A DNA stretch of 64,000 bases from Parapristionchus giblindavisi (Eukaryota > Nematoda > Chromadorea > Rhabditida > Diplogasteridae), in contig CALSFV010000004.1 of the NCBI GenBank assembly GCA_943737045.1, forward strand, positions 383,501 through 447,500, written 5' to 3'. Shown here one piece after another: positions 1 to 11,002 of this stretch. Position 1 is the first letter of the stretch. Each line of letters opens with the position of its first letter. The position numbers were made by a program, and so were the translations under genes. The notes beneath the pieces were generated by a model, which saw only the letters and a program-made list of their open reading frames with translations, made no database searches and was not told where the DNA came from.

Positions 1-2090
1 CAGAAGGTGCCAGCATACTCCACAGTCCTTTTCGAAGATCTTCAACCATTCTGCTCATCGTCCTGTAAAAGAATATCTCAATTTAGCTACCCACTCTCTC
101 AATTCTTGATCGCTTCCTTTGAGTGCGAGAATTGCGTAGAAACTACAGTGAAATTAGCATTGGGTTCCATCAATTAAATATCGGTACTCAATTCGACAAA
201 GGAAGTGTCCCAAGAAAACAGAGCAATGACTTACTTCGGTTTAGCTGCTGAAGCCACTGCCATGTATCCTGCAAATCCGGCGTTGTAGGCGGTTAGAATA
301 ATCAAAATACTGAAAATTATGCTACTTTATTTAATTGGTACAATTAATTTTTTTTTCTAGATTTATGCTCCAGTGTCCCAACGTTAACGGTACTCCCTCT
401 ACTTTTTGGGATTGTGAACGTGTACTATTTATTTTTTACATAAGTGAGATTCCTTTACATAAGTGAGATTCCATCGTTGCTACCATCTAAAGTGTCATGT
501 TGTATGTATGCTGATGACATAAAGTTGTACAGTATAGAGGATCCATCTGCCCTACAAACTGCACTAAATGTCTTATTCGACTGGTCTCGTTTATGGGGTC
601 TGTCCATGTCGACCACAAAAACAGTAGTAATGCATGTTGGTCCAAACCATCCCAATGTATCTTTCACTCTTGGACCATCCAACTTACCGCTTGTTTCCAC
701 AATAAAAGACTTAGGAGTAACCTATGACAACAAACTTAAATTTGATGAACATATTACTAACATTGCCACTAAGGCAAAATCGCGGTGCGCCTTCATACTT
801 CGATCTTTTATATCTAAAAACCCTACAGTATATGCACGACTGTTTACAATATATGTGCGACCCATTTTAGAGTTTTGCTCCGAGTTATGGAATCCCCAGT
901 TAATCATGCACGTATCTAAGATCGAGTCCGTCCTTCGAAATTATTCCAGACACGTGTTTCGGAAGTGCCACTTACCGTACGCTGACTACAGCAACCGTCT
1001 ACTCAAGCTCAACCTCCCCTCATTAGAATGTAGACGAAACCAAAACGACATTATCATGACATATAAGATTATCCACAATTTTGTAGACTTAGACCCTCGC
1101 TCATTGTTTCTCTTTTCAAATACAATTACTCGTACTCGTGGCCACAATATGAAACTAAGAACCTATCGATCATCTTCTTCCCAATATCTTTCATTTATTA
1201 GTAATCGAATTGTACCAGTATGGAACTCTTTTGAAAATCATATAGTAACTATACCATACCCTATCACTTTTTGTTGTTTCGTTAGAAAGCTCCCGCTGTG
1301 ATCAAGTAATTGCAGTGGATACACCATTTCTTCATATTTTATTTTAACGTTTTCATCTTTCTAATTGTTTGTCAGGTTAGCAATCTCTCTGTAAGAAATG
1401 ATAAAATATTATTATTATTATTATTATTATTATTTATTTGTTTGTTTATCCATCAGATAAGCATAAATAATGAAAAATAAAAGCAATATATGAGTATTGT
1501 TAAAAATTAATGAGTAAAACACATAAATGTAACCTGAGACAGTATAGTGCACATGTTGATCGATTCGAAAATTTCATCCCACAGTTGTTGAGAAGATATT
1601 GCTTCGGACTGCAACATTAAAAATCTTTAGAATAACAATAAAATGTGATAATTCAATAGTATTTTGAAACAAGCTACACGTTTAGAGAGCAGGATGTGTT
1701 GAGTATCAGAATTTCAAATTATCTTTTGATATTTTCATTCAATGAAGGATTACCTCGTCTTCCTTCCATAGATCATCTTCATTCTCGAATAGACTACAAT
1801 ATTCTCCACTACAAACGTGACCATCAAAGAGATCGCCAGAAGAATAATCATGTCCCATCGGAAGACGAGGAAACTCTCGATCGATCCATACACAACGGAA
1901 TCAGCACGTTCGTAGAAATATTCCTGAAGTAGGAAGCAACTGGTATTGTAACAAAAAACGAATAAAACTATGTATATGCACGGATTTAGCCCTGCCCGAG
2001 TTAACTTGAAACTCTTCACCATAGCCATACTTTCACGTAGACAAAGAAAAAGGTAGATAGCGATGAGTTTCGAATTAGCTCAAGGGGCGC
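1..2090 (-). pseudogene. ionotropic glutamate receptor-like gene, copy A (3' exons lie off the window; 5' exons missing)
   Basis: Relic of a ligand-gated ion channel of the iGluR/IR type. Recognisable exons, in transcript order, are 2031-2090 (end of ligand-binding lobe S1), 1754-1923 (S1 end plus hydrophobic M1, around FRWDMIILLAISLMV), 1534-1608, 235-309 (pore-lining helix, ILTAYNAGFAGYMAVAS) and 1-62 (start of lobe S2, cut by the window edge). All junction phases agree with copy C (41300-46675). The first two S1 exons of copy C have no counterpart upstream of 2090, where MITE-like sequence follows instead. A LINE fragment (434-1430) sits in the intron between 235-309 and 1534-1608. Sequence matches copy B at about 99 percent. 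Because S1 is incomplete, it is unlikely to make a normal receptor. Recognition rests on comparison with copy C. Confidence 0.6.
434..1430 (+). mobile_element. 5'-truncated LINE fragment (RT C-terminal half), shared by copies A and B
   Basis: An open frame ending at 1301 starts inside the reverse transcriptase (CCMYADDIKLYS, the YADD catalytic box) and runs through the usual post-RT region (YVRPILEF..LW; FKxLGVTYD-like; NRIVPVWNS). The 3' end is GATAAAATATT followed by an ATT microsatellite (about 1408-1431), taken as the element tail. Copy C at about 44170 is the empty site (tactatttatt joined to atttgtttg). The 5' side carries a doubled acataagtgagattcc. Same broad family as the 3678-6290 element. 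It is a dead-on-arrival insertion. Confidence 0.75.
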
Positions 2091-2318
2091 CTTCAATATA
2101 TTTAGAAACAGGGAAGGGTGATTAAGCAAAATAAAAATCTACTAGAAGAAGTAATATTCGACTATTGTGTACGCCGTACATTCCAATATTTGTAGGACTG
2201 AAACCTATTTGAATTCATACTTTTTTTAAATCAAGTAATATTTCCAGAAAATAGCAATCTCAATCCGCAGCAGAGAAATGGTTGCTCATTACATGTTTTG
2301 AAAATACTCTTCAAAAAT

Positions 2319-2994
2319 CACATTGATCGTTAGAATCATGAACGAATCATGCTTGATGTACTAGTGTTGTTAGATGGAATAACATTTAGTCTTGACTAAA
2401 TTTGCATTTTTAGTCCAGACTAAAAATCATTCGAAAATATTTTTTTCATTTTAGTCTTGACTAAATGGGCAAATAGACTAATATTCGCGACTAAATTTGC
2501 ATTTAGTCTCGAATAATATTTTCGAATAGATTCGAGAATAGACATTCATTTTCCATTATTTTTTGGTGCAGAGTGGTCCGCTTCTTGTCTTCTGTGTAAT
2601 GGAAGAGTTTTCCCTAATTGTTAATTATCGCATTTTGAACACTTTATTCTCGACTAAATACAAATTTAGTCTCGACTAAATTTTAGTCTCGAATAAAATG
2701 TCATTTTTAGTCCAGACTAAAACGACCGGTCGACTAAAAACCTAAATTTTATTCGACCGAAAATATTCGCAGAATACATTCGACTAAACAACACTAGTAC
2801 AGGCAAAGGCGCGAAATTTTGAAAATAAGAAAGTTCGGCAATAGGTTTCGAAGCCGCTACGTTAAGCTAACTAGACAGCGCATTTACCACTACACCAAGG
2901 GATAGATGTCTGGCCACGCTAATTTCTTGCATATCACTAACCTCTTGCACAAATGATGTTACGTATTTGCATTCACATTCGAAGGCCTCCTTCT
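2319..2994 (-). repeat. truncated TTAA-type MITE with tRNA-like module, interrupted by a second MITE
   Basis: In reverse orientation this matches the 45133-45470 element: the outer end GGCCTCCTTCT meets TTAA at 2995-2998, and the tRNA-like part lies at about 2840-2910 with A box GGTGTAGTGGTAAATGCG and a mutated B box. The inner end is missing about 110 bp. The 2362-2796 element is inserted in it. The same arrangement recurs at about 23252-23927 in copy B. Confidence 0.6.
2362..2796. repeat. 435-bp MITE with 4-bp GTAC target duplication and internal TAGTC/GACTA motif array
   Basis: Terminal inverted repeat TAGTGTTGTT...AACAACACTA. Flanks are GTAC at 2358-2361 and 2797-2800, while the related element at 45.3 kb has an unoccupied gatgtacagg at this point. 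The interior contains many copies of TTTAGTC(T/C)(T/C)GACTAAA-like palindromes. No ORF. Confidence 0.65.
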
Positions 2995-3086
2995 TTAACA
3001 CTTTTGTATTGTTTTTAACACATCATATATTACTTTTTTAACATTAATTTCATATAACGTTTATTTTTCTCTGTATATATTTACAG

Positions 3087-3215
3087 CTCCAATGTGATGG
3101 GCAATGGCTACATAACGATGATCAAGACACGATAAATTGTGTAGACGGAAAATGGATCTATGATAACAATCCATTGCCGCATACATGTTTGATTACGTCA
3201 ACGTCTGATTTTTAA
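3087..3215 (+). pseudogene. orphan last exon of a cysteine-rich secreted-protein gene
   Basis: After a ttacag acceptor, a phase-0 frame reads LQCDGQW..C..KWIYDN.PLPHTCLITSTS and stops at 3213-3215. This is the terminal exon type of the family (CDGQW, WIY[ND], final C then LITATS). No matching upstream exons are found between it and receptor copy A, so it is probably the tail of a lost gene. Copy B has the same orphan at 24019-24147. Confidence 0.55.
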
Positions 3216-3330
3216 TAAGGTGTAGCAATATTCAATATCATTTCAATCGATAAAGTTGATTCGAAAGCAAGAATATAACACATGCACGCAAGAATAGCAA
3301 ATTATGAGATGAGGAAAAGAAACTATCAAA

Positions 3331-3350
3331 TTGACATTACCATGGAAAAT
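3331..3350 (+). promoter_or_regulatory. conserved CCATGG-centred upstream box (family-wide)
   Basis: ttgacattaccatgg lies about 90 bp upstream of the start codon. The same box, as ccatggtaatgtcaatta, precedes the minus-strand family genes at 12841-12865 and 30250-30280, and a variant precedes the others. Conservation among diverged paralogues hints at a promoter element, but shared descent alone could explain it. Confidence 0.3.
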
Positions 3351-3436
3351 TAGCCCACGGATTCTTCTATACGAAATAGGCCATTCTACTTTAGTCTTCA
3401 TTCTGTCCAGTGTGAGGCTTTAAACTTGCACGTTTT

Positions 3437-6400
3437 ATGCAGAATAAAACTACCTGTCTCATCTGCGCTACGATTCTGTTGCATCAGGTAACATTTCTGA
3501 AAGGCCCATGTCCAACTGTAATTAGTGAGTGCTATTTGAGGTATTATCATCTAACTTCTGTTACCAAGAAACATATGAGAGTACAGCGAGAGTAAGCCTA
3601 TCTCTTCATCATGAAACAACACAGGAATCATGCCAGCAACTCTGTTCGCAAAGTGTGAGTTCGGCTTACTATTAAATAATAATATCTTTATTATGCTGGT
3701 ACATAATGAACAATACATAGGACACAAACAAGAAAAATGGTTGGATACATAATTTACTATGCCACAACGGGGCAGCATAAGTATAGTAGTGGAAATCGAA
3801 AAAGTTAACTTAAGAAGAAGAGCTACATATAATTGATCTAATTGAATTACTAAACGACTTTGGATTAGGACATATAATCGAGCTATTGGGAAGAGAGTTC
3901 CAAACGTTTACAATACGGTTTGAAAAGAAATGAGAGAAACGAGTGGATCTACAAGGGTGTTTACGAAGAATATAGTTGTGTCTACGGGAAATTCTAGAGG
4001 GTGAAGATAAAAGAAAGGTGGGATTGTCTATACTAACTAGTCCATGCACTACTTTATAAGTGAAACTCAAGTCTATAAGGGTGCGTCTTTGCTCAAGGAG
4101 ATCAAGGTTGAGGTGTGATAATCGATTCGAATAAGAGGTAGGAGTGAGACCGCGTTTGGCATATATACTACGTGTAAATGATCTTTGAACTTTCTCTATG
4201 AGGTCGATAAGATATTGTTCGCGTGGAGACCATATTTCGCAAGCATACTCTAGTATAGGCCTAACATATAAGGAGAACATGCGAGCGTACAAGATAGGAT
4301 TTTTCGAGGAGAAAATACGGTAGATGTATGAACATCTAGCTTTGGCTCTAGAGACTATGGATAGAATGTGAGATGAAAAGCAGAGAGTATTACTGTAGGT
4401 AACGCCAAGATCAGTGAATTGCTTCACTACAGGAAGGGGAGTGTTATTGATCAAGAAGTCGATATCTGGATGATTATTTCCAATGCGCATAATAACTGTT
4501 TTGGAAAGTGAGATAGATAAACCCCATTGAGACGACCATTGTTGCAATGTGGAAAGAGCTGTTTGGAGGGCGGATGTATCAGATATAGAGTAAAGTTTGA
4601 CGTCATCTGCATAGATAACACAGTGTACTGTAGATGGGAGTACATGTGGTAGATCACTAATGTACATGCAGAAAAGCAGTGGACCGAGACAACTACCCTG
4701 GGGAACTCCTGATAGTACATTGAAAGGCTGGGATACGGTATCCCCTACAATAACAGATTGAGATCGATTAGTAAGAAAAGAACGAATCCAATTAAGAAGA
4801 GACCCTTTAATACCCAAAAGCGAACATTTATGTAGAAGTAGATCAATAGGAATTGAATCAAAAGCTTTCGAGAAATCAATGAATGCTACTGATATGAACT
4901 TGTTTTTGTCTAAAGCAGGGTACCAATGGGAGAAAGAGGAAAGTATGGCAGAAACACAAGATCGATTTGGCGTAAAACCATGTTGACAGGGGGAGACTAG
5001 TTTATTATCGATTAGATGCTGCCAAAGTGCAGCGACAACTATCCTTTCAAATACTTTTGATGTAGAACACGTAAGTGAGATTGGTCGATAGGACGAGGCA
5101 TCGTTTTTAGGCCCCTTTCGCTTGTATATGCCTCTGACATTGGCAGTTTGCCAAGATGAAGGTGAAGATCCGTGCAAAAGAAACCGATTGTAAATAATGG
5201 TAAGAGGGACACATATATGGTCTGAGGTGCGCTTAAGAAATATATATGGTATGTTATCGGGAGAGGAGGAGTTACGAGCAGGCAAAGAGCGCAAAAGTTT
5301 AGATACCGTAATGGGATGGATGTCTATATAGTCAATGGTTCTATTAGAAGAGAGCGAGAAAGTATCAGGCGTACGATAAGAATTGCTATTAAATGATTGC
5401 AAGAAATGACGAGCCAGTTCATTAGCCTTTAAATGGTCAGTGGTGCAATGCGAACCATCAGGAGAGACAAGAGTAGGAAGCGATAGAGATTGATCTTTGA
5501 TCTTTGAACTAGAATACGCATAGAATGAGCGAAGATTACGAGATCGTAATAGAGATTTTTCTTTTTTCTTACGGGTTTGTCTAATGCACTTTCTAAGAAA
5601 GGAACTAGCGCGGAGATAAGGTGATAAACCTATAGATGTGCGCATTCTGTATAGAGACCTACATTTTGACAGCAATCTACGAGCTTTGGGCGAGAATTTA
5701 AGGAGTTTGTTGGATACCGATCTATAAGGTACGTTGCGATCAATAATAGATAATATAGTGTCTACAAAAATAGCATAGGTTAAGGTGGCATCAGTGTGAT
5801 TAGAGAATAGGGAATTCCAATCAATCGAGTCTATTTCGAAATTTACAAGGTTCCAGTCTACATTTGCATAGTTGCGGCGCTTACATGGTTTAGGTTTCGT
5901 GAGAGAGGTGGCTAGACTAAAGCGTACAATAGAATGATCTAAAGATGGGAGAGGAGCTTCTACAAATGAGGATGATATTATGGAAGGATGAGAAGTTAAG
6001 AGTAGATCAAGGATATGGTTGCCTCTAGTTGGATCGATAATCAATTGTGTAAGAGATGAAGAGATAGAGAAGTGAAGGAGGGCTGACGATGGATGTGATA
6101 TGGAAAGAGAAGGAACGGATAAAGATGGCCAATCTACTTCCTTACAGTTGAAATCCCCAATTATAATGATTGGACAGATATTGCTAAGGTACAATTGATT
6201 TAGCCATTCTAGGCACTCAAGAAAAGAATCGATAATACAAGTGGGACTACGGTAGACAGCGCAGAGGATTACTGTAGAAGATGCTGTACGAAATCAGTTT
6301 TATACACACAGAGATAAAAAATGTAAATGAAACTACATCTAAAAAAGTAACACCTAAACAGTGTCAAATATAACACATAAAGTGTTAAAGATAACACACC

Positions 6401-7484
6401 ACAGGTCTCGTGGTCTGTATATTATAGTTGGGGTAGTGATGCTTTAGCACTATTTTTACTCTGTGTATTAGTACAAATTTTGCAGGATGAATGTCGTGCA
6501 GTGTACTATGGTAAAGGAACTCGAAACTGTGTTATACTTGGAAGAACAGATGATCGTGTCTGTGACGGTTTGGTTACTATTCAATTGAAATATGAATGTC
6601 TACAGGAATCTGAACATGAGATTCGTAGGTTTCTAAATCATCTTACTTTGATATTCAAGCATATTTTTCATAGATGCTTTAGAAATTTCCCCGCGGCTTG
6701 CTTTCGACAGGGTGCCCGCGTGTGGAAGCCACTCCGCGGGGCACAGTGTAGAAAACAAGCTAGGCACCCTGTAGCTGGCCCAGCGGGACTGCGGGGGAAA
6801 TTTTCCGGAGCAGATATTAACCCGTCAATGGCAAAATTTCCTGGGCTTCGTAATTCACAATTATACAACGTTTCAGCATGTCAAAAGTGTGTTCCATTGA
6901 AGCCTACGAAAGATTGTCCTCAGTCTAAGATCTGCGATGATTCGATCGTTGAAGTGTACGCCGACGATGACTATTGCGCATATATTGGATTTCACACATC
7001 TGGATACACATTACTGGTGAGTTCTCTTGTGATGACAACGGTCTCTTCAATGTCAGTACTCTGTCGCGATGTATCTGAAGAGATACAGATCAATGACAAA
7101 TGTAATTCTGACACAGAGAATATCATTCTCTTCGTGCAGTATTTTATGTGATCACATTTATTATGCATCTCAATCACATTTATCAAGAGTTCGTTAGGTC
7201 GAAGGCTCTGCTGTGCATAGCGTTCCAATTCCTGCTCGTCGCTTCGCTTAGGAAGTTACATCCAACTGTCTTACGAAATTTATGTGAAATACGTGAACAC
7301 TCATTATCAGAGTTTTTGAATACTTGATATTACTATTTTATTTTTATTTATTTTTCAGGCTCAATGTGATGGTCAATGGATGCCTCAGAACGATGAAGTG
7401 ATATCCTGTAATGATGAAGTACAATGGATCTATAATGGGAGTGCTTTTCCTTCAACATGTCTGATCACGGCTACATCTACATAA
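3437..7484 (+). CDS. small secreted cysteine-rich protein, PAN/CW-like plus C-terminal CDGQW domain (unit 1, plus-strand member)
   Basis: Five-exon model: 3437-3487 (17-residue hydrophobic start, MQNKTTCLICATILLHQ), 3541-3654, 6486-6624, 6877-7016 and 7359-7484 (stop 7482-7484). All junctions are in phase and the product is about 190 residues. Exons 2-3 together give ESCQQLCSQS|DECRAVYYGKGT..CVILG, which resembles a PAN/CW (PAN_3-like) disulfide module. Exon 4 has ACQKCVPLKPTKDCPQSKIC, and exon 5 has AQCDGQWMP..C..VQWIYNG..CLITATST. The layout recalls nematode DUF281-type secreted proteins, but I cannot verify that match. Function is unknown; the short hydrophobic start suggests secretion. 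Intron 2 holds a 2.6-kb LINE (3678-6290), so the primary transcript is much longer than its unit-2 twin at 24369-25805. Expression despite the LINE is uncertain. Confidence 0.65.
3678..6290 (-). mobile_element. 5'-truncated CR1/Jockey-like LINE with uninterrupted endonuclease-RT reading frame
   Basis: Copy B at about 24607 is the empty site. Flanking AAAT at 3674-3677 and 6291-6294 is the likely target duplication. The insertion is reversed with respect to the host gene, inside its intron 2. The frame is open from the truncation point (6290) to 3810. It starts within the APE-type endonuclease (VYRSP, GDFNCKEVDW, LDLLLTS, LDHSIV) and continues through reverse transcriptase (SSYRPISL, AFIDFSKAFDSI, GVPQGSCLGPLLF, YADD) to a conserved C-terminal region. 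The 3' end reads as an AATAAAGATATTATTATT tail. The intact frame and absence from copy B indicate a recent insertion. It lacks the 5' UTR, any ORF1 and the endonuclease N-terminus, so it cannot be autonomous. Confidence 0.85.
3810..6290 (-). CDS. LINE ORF2 fragment: endonuclease C-terminal half plus reverse transcriptase
   Basis: About 826 codons open from the 5' truncation, with no in-frame ATG required at the breakpoint. Endonuclease motifs GDFN and LDH are present. RT fingers and palm carry AFIDFSKAFD (first catalytic Asp), SGVPQGSCLGPLLF and VIYADDVKLYS (YADD). The post-RT region has YVRPILEYACEIWSP and FSNRIVNVWNSLP, shared by every LINE fragment in this window. The length is typical for RT through the C-terminus of CR1/Jockey ORF2, minus roughly the first 150 endonuclease residues. 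No frameshift or stop was seen, unlike the 13.4-kb and 30.7-kb relatives. Confidence 0.85.
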   Translation of the reverse strand, partial: RTASSTVILCAVYRSPTCIIDSFLECLEWLNQLYLSNICPIIIIGDFNCKEVDWPSLSVPSLSISHPSSALLHFSISSSLTQLIIDPTRGNHILDLLLTSHPSIISSSFVEAPLPSLDHSIVRFSLATSLTKPKPCKRRNYANVDWNLVNFEIDSIDWNSLFSNHTDATLTYAIFVDTILSIIDRNVPYRSVSNKLLKFSPKARRLLSKCRSLYRMRTSIGLSPYLRASSFLRKCIRQTRKKKEKSLLRSRNLRSFYAYSSSKIKDQSLSLPTLVSPDGSHCTTDHLKANELARHFLQSFNSNSYRTPDTFSLSSNRTIDYIDIHPITVSKLLRSLPARNSSSPDNIPYIFLKRTSDHICVPLTIIYNRFLLHGSSPSSWQTANVRGIYKRKGPKNDASSYRPISLTCSTSKVFERIVVAALWQHLIDNKLVSPCQHGFTPNRSCVSAILSSFSHWYPALDKNKFISVAFIDFSKAFDSIPIDLLLHKCSLLGIKGSLLNWIRSFLTNRSQSVIVGDTVSQPFNVLSGVPQGSCLGPLLFCMYISDLPHVLPSTVHCVIYADDVKLYSISDTSALQTALSTLQQWSSQWGLSISLSKTVIMRIGNNHPDIDFLINNTPLPVVKQFTDLGVTYSNTLCFSSHILSIVSRAKARCSYIYRIFSSKNPILYARMFSLYVRPILEYACEIWSPREQYLIDLIEKVQRSFTRSIYAKRGLTPTSYSNRLSHLNLDLLEQRRTLIDLSFTYKVVHGLVSIDNPTFLLSSPSRISRRHNYILRKHPCRSTRFSHFFSNRIVNVWNSLPNSSIICPNPKSFSNSIRSIICSSSS
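6683..6806. repeat. GC-rich hairpin insert in intron 3 of the plus-strand gene
   Basis: An abrupt GC-rich island in AT-rich intron sequence. aaatttccccgcgg at the left and gcgggggaaatttt at the right are inverted, with a second inverted pair gggtgcc/ggcaccc inside. Copy B has it at about 25003-25125 with small differences. Confidence 0.45.
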
Positions 7485-8340
7485 AAGAAGTTAATCTACA
7501 TATAATAATAAATACCGTTTTGATAAAACCTTGTTAATATTTGTTTTTTTTATTTGGATAAGTAAACGGAGGATATTTAAAAAAAAATAATACGTAGTGG
7601 AAAAGGATCTTTGTCTCTAAAAATGTACAACGTGACTAATCTGTTACAAATACCAAGTTTACGTGAATAGTAACGTCCGGACAAACTATTTTTGCAAGAC
7701 ACTACATTCTTGTGAATTAAAGATTAAATGCTAAGTATGCGAATTAGTAGTGTTTTTCTTAACATACATACCCCACCTTTAACATTTCTTATGTATTCAC
7801 AGATACAGTTACGGTTTAATTATCAAAATCATCGGATCGAGTAACGACTCCATAGTATGATAGCAAGAGTAGATGGTGGATATAGTTTGCTTGTGTGGAC
7901 TGGGGAGAAACCAGTAAAATAGTCGATGTTAATTGAGAATCTCCAAGACAACATGTCACAATGGAGACGCAATGGGGAAATGATAGGAGCTACAGGGTTA
8001 CTGTTAGGGACCAATATTCAAATCGAGAATGGTGATGGATGATCACTGTTGAGCAATCTCATTTTGAATGAAGGAAATGAATGAGTTTGTACTTTGTATA
8101 CTAGATGGAAAACTTTTCAACCAACCAACGACAAACTCTCAAAGGAAAAGAATTATCACGAATATTGTTTTTAGTGTATTCAATATCAGTAGCCTATGAG
8201 TTTGTACGTGTGAGACGAAAAGTGAAAGTTAACATTTTTATTAATGATAATTTTAAAGTGAGTATTTAGTGCTTTAAAAGTAGATTTATTCATTATTGTA
8301 GTCGTGACTTCTGTTTCAGAGGTTGATCTAGGTCTCCTTT
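7485..8340. other. intergenic stretch between convergent family genes
   Basis: AT-rich, with no gene recognised. It is near-identical to 25806-26400 in unit 2 up to about 8085, after which similarity drops noticeably. Confidence 0.5.
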
Positions 8341-8347
8341 GCGGTAA

Positions 8348-11002
8348 TCACACATGATGGTGAGGGCTCCCATCATAGATCCAACCTTCCTCTTCACAAT
8401 AAATTTCATGTTGATCGTGCTTAATAGGAAGCCATACATCATCGCATTGAACCTACAATAACATATATTGAGCTGAGAAAATTTGGAAGAAACACATAAT
8501 ATTTAGTTATAAATAAGTAATTTAGTAATACAGTGTAGGCAACAAGTCTCCGGACACTTACAACTTTTGATCCAGGAAAGCAATCAAGCTGATCTTTTGA
8601 GTCAATGTACAGAATTTATTGAGGAAGACAACCATGATGTGTTGGTGATATTACATTAGTTCATTATTACATAGTGGTGACGCAATCGAATTACACTTTT
8701 TTGAAAAATTTTATTTCTTTAGTCAAAAGTCCTGTTCTTATGAAACATTGTGGAGAGTGGAGAACCCCACTAGGGTTGCACAGTCAAACAATCCGGAATG
8801 GCTCCGACTCCGATTTCAAGCTGTAGCAGGGTTGCAACTTTGATTCCCAAAACTTATAACTCAGCTTCTAGATGTGCTAACGACCCGTTCTAAGTGCTAA
8901 AATTATGCTAGAAGCGAGTATTGTTTATCACCAAATTACGGTGGTCTTAGCTCGTCCTTTGCCCTCAGGACATGAAAAGCAATTTTGTTGGGAGGACCGA
9001 TTTTGAGACCCTACCGTTCAGAGGGCAGGTCTTCTAAAATTATGGTTCCTGCGTAAGCAGCTTTGCAATGTATCATATATTTATTTCCCTTATTTTGGAT
9101 TGGTTCCGATTCCTTTCAGACCCGTAGAAAAAGTTATGATGAGATCTACTCGGTTTCAGCGATCGAAGATCAAAATCCAAAGATCAAAGATCGAAGTTCA
9201 GCTATAATGTAAAAAATTTCGTGAACTTCTCTAACATGCATTGGTGCTTTGCAAATATGAGATTTCATCAATAGAGGGCACGGGATGATAGCAGTGAGAG
9301 AGAAAGCACAAGTGCGCTCACCGAGTAGACCTCATCATAACTTTTTCTACGGGTCTGAAAGGAATCGGAACCAATCCAAAATAAGGGAAATAAATATATG
9401 ATACATTGCAAAGCTGCTTACGCAGGAACCATAATTTTAGAAGACCTGCCCTCTGAACGGTAGGGTCTCAAAATCGGTCCTCCCAACTAAATTGCTTTTC
9501 ATGTCCTGAGGGCAAAGGACGAGCTAAGACCACCGTAATTTGGTGATAAACAATACTCGCTTCTAGCATAATTTTAGCACTTAGAACGGGTCGTTAGCAC
9601 ATCTAGAAGCTGAGTTATAAGTTTTGGGAATCAAAGTTGCAACCCTGCTACAGCTTGAAATCGGAGTCGGAGCCATTCCGGATTGTTTGACTGTGCAGCC
9701 CTAGTGGGGTTCTCCACTCTCACAATGTTTCATAAGAACAGGACTTTTGACTAAAGAAATAAAAATTTTCAAAAAAATGTAATTCGATTGCGTCATCACT
9801 ATGCAATAATGAACTAATGTAATATCAACAACACATCATGGTTGTCTTCCTCAATAAATTCTGTACATTGACTCAAAAGATCAGCTTGATTGCTTTCCTG
9901 GATCAAAAGTTATAAAAAATGTAAAAGTGTCCGGAGACTTGTTGCCTACACTGTATGTAGATTACTGAGTTTACGAGATAAGTAATTGAATTACTTAGTT
10001 TTCATAGATCATTCAATTTCATATGTGCATAAGTCAATTATTTTTAAAAATAAAATGTATGTAGATGATGCATTTGTTATCCTTTTATGTGTGAGCATAG
10101 AGAGATAATGGATATTCTTGGGTAAAATAGTCGCAAAATGTACAAAACTTGTTATGTTGATTTCCGAATCGTTGACTTAAAACAAGTTATTAAAAGCCAC
10201 TCACCAGAAATGTGTATATTAATTTAGGAAAGCTCATATAGGCACATTTATTGTCATCCTCGAAGGTTTGTATGACCATACTGTTGCATGCCATTGTTTC
10301 AGGGCAGTCTGTCGTTGTTTGTAACGGAGGGCACATACGGCAAGCTGAAGCGAATTATAATTTTGACATTACAAATCTCTTCATTTCTATTTCCGTTGGT
10401 TTCTTGGAGTGGCAGAGCGAAAATATGTTGACGAAATAATTTTAAATCTTACGGATCTCGGGCTCAGGACAATCAACTTTGACTTGAAGAGAAACGAGAG
10501 CATTGCAAACATGTGGGTTTATAGTGTTTAATGCACCAAGTAATACACATTTTCTGGTATCTTCGGAATGATGCAGAGCACGACAATCTTTCTGAAAAAT
10601 TTGTGTTCAATCTTAAACAAAAAAAAACAAATAGTCGATCTCACATTTTTTGAGCAGAGCTGTTCGCAAGATTGCTGGGTTGAGTGAGAATTTCGAGAAA
10701 GAACGACCCTGACGTCTCTTTCATCTGCTCTTTCGTAACATAACTGTTGATGTGAGAAGACCTAAAGCACATTAAATGCAAAGTATGCAAGTTGTAGAAC
10801 TTATCAGTTAATGGTACAGTTAAACTAATTTTCCTGTTCTTATCAAGACAAATTTTTGAAAATATTCACGGGTGCTGTAAGTGTACTTGGTCTGTAGGAT
10901 CGAAAGTTTCCCCTAAAATATTTATTAGGTTTGTATAATTTGATCTACCTGTTGGAAGAGAATCGAATAACAAAGAAGATAGACACCCTTTTCCTTCATC
11001 AT
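8348..11002 (-). pseudogene. cysteine-rich secreted-protein gene, unit 1 second member, broken last exon
   Basis: Orthologous in position to 26655-28273. Exons: 10949-10999 (or from 11002, MMKEKGVYLLCYSILFQQ), 10645-10761 (ends TQQSCEQLCSKN), 10453-10591 (KDCRALHHSEDTRKCVLLG), 10205-10344 (CRMCPPLQTTTDCPETMAC) and last exon up to 8452. The first four exons are open and in phase. In the last exon a 4-bp deletion relative to the unit-2 copy (agccc[gtta]tcacc) shifts the frame, removes the final Cys and the LITA-like tail, and stops at 8348. The otherwise conserved CDGEW has become CDDVW. A 1.4-kb palindromic element fills intron 4. I call it a decaying gene, although a truncated product is possible. 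Confidence 0.6.
8531..9953. mobile_element. 1.42-kb TA-flanked foldback element (Tc1/mariner-type ends)
   Basis: CAGTGTAGGCAACAAGTC begins at 8531 and its inverse ends at 9953, flanked by TA at 8529-8530 and 9954-9955. The two arms are inverted copies over roughly 650 bp each, with only a short central region (around 9170-9290, repeated gatcaaagatc-like units). No transposase frame. The unit-2 counterpart intron holds a different MITE (26938-27369) instead. Confidence 0.75.

Noticed and set aside
1408..1431. ATT repeats considered as a possible CRISPR-like or satellite array
   Set aside because: Simple LINE tail; no spacers and a eukaryotic context.
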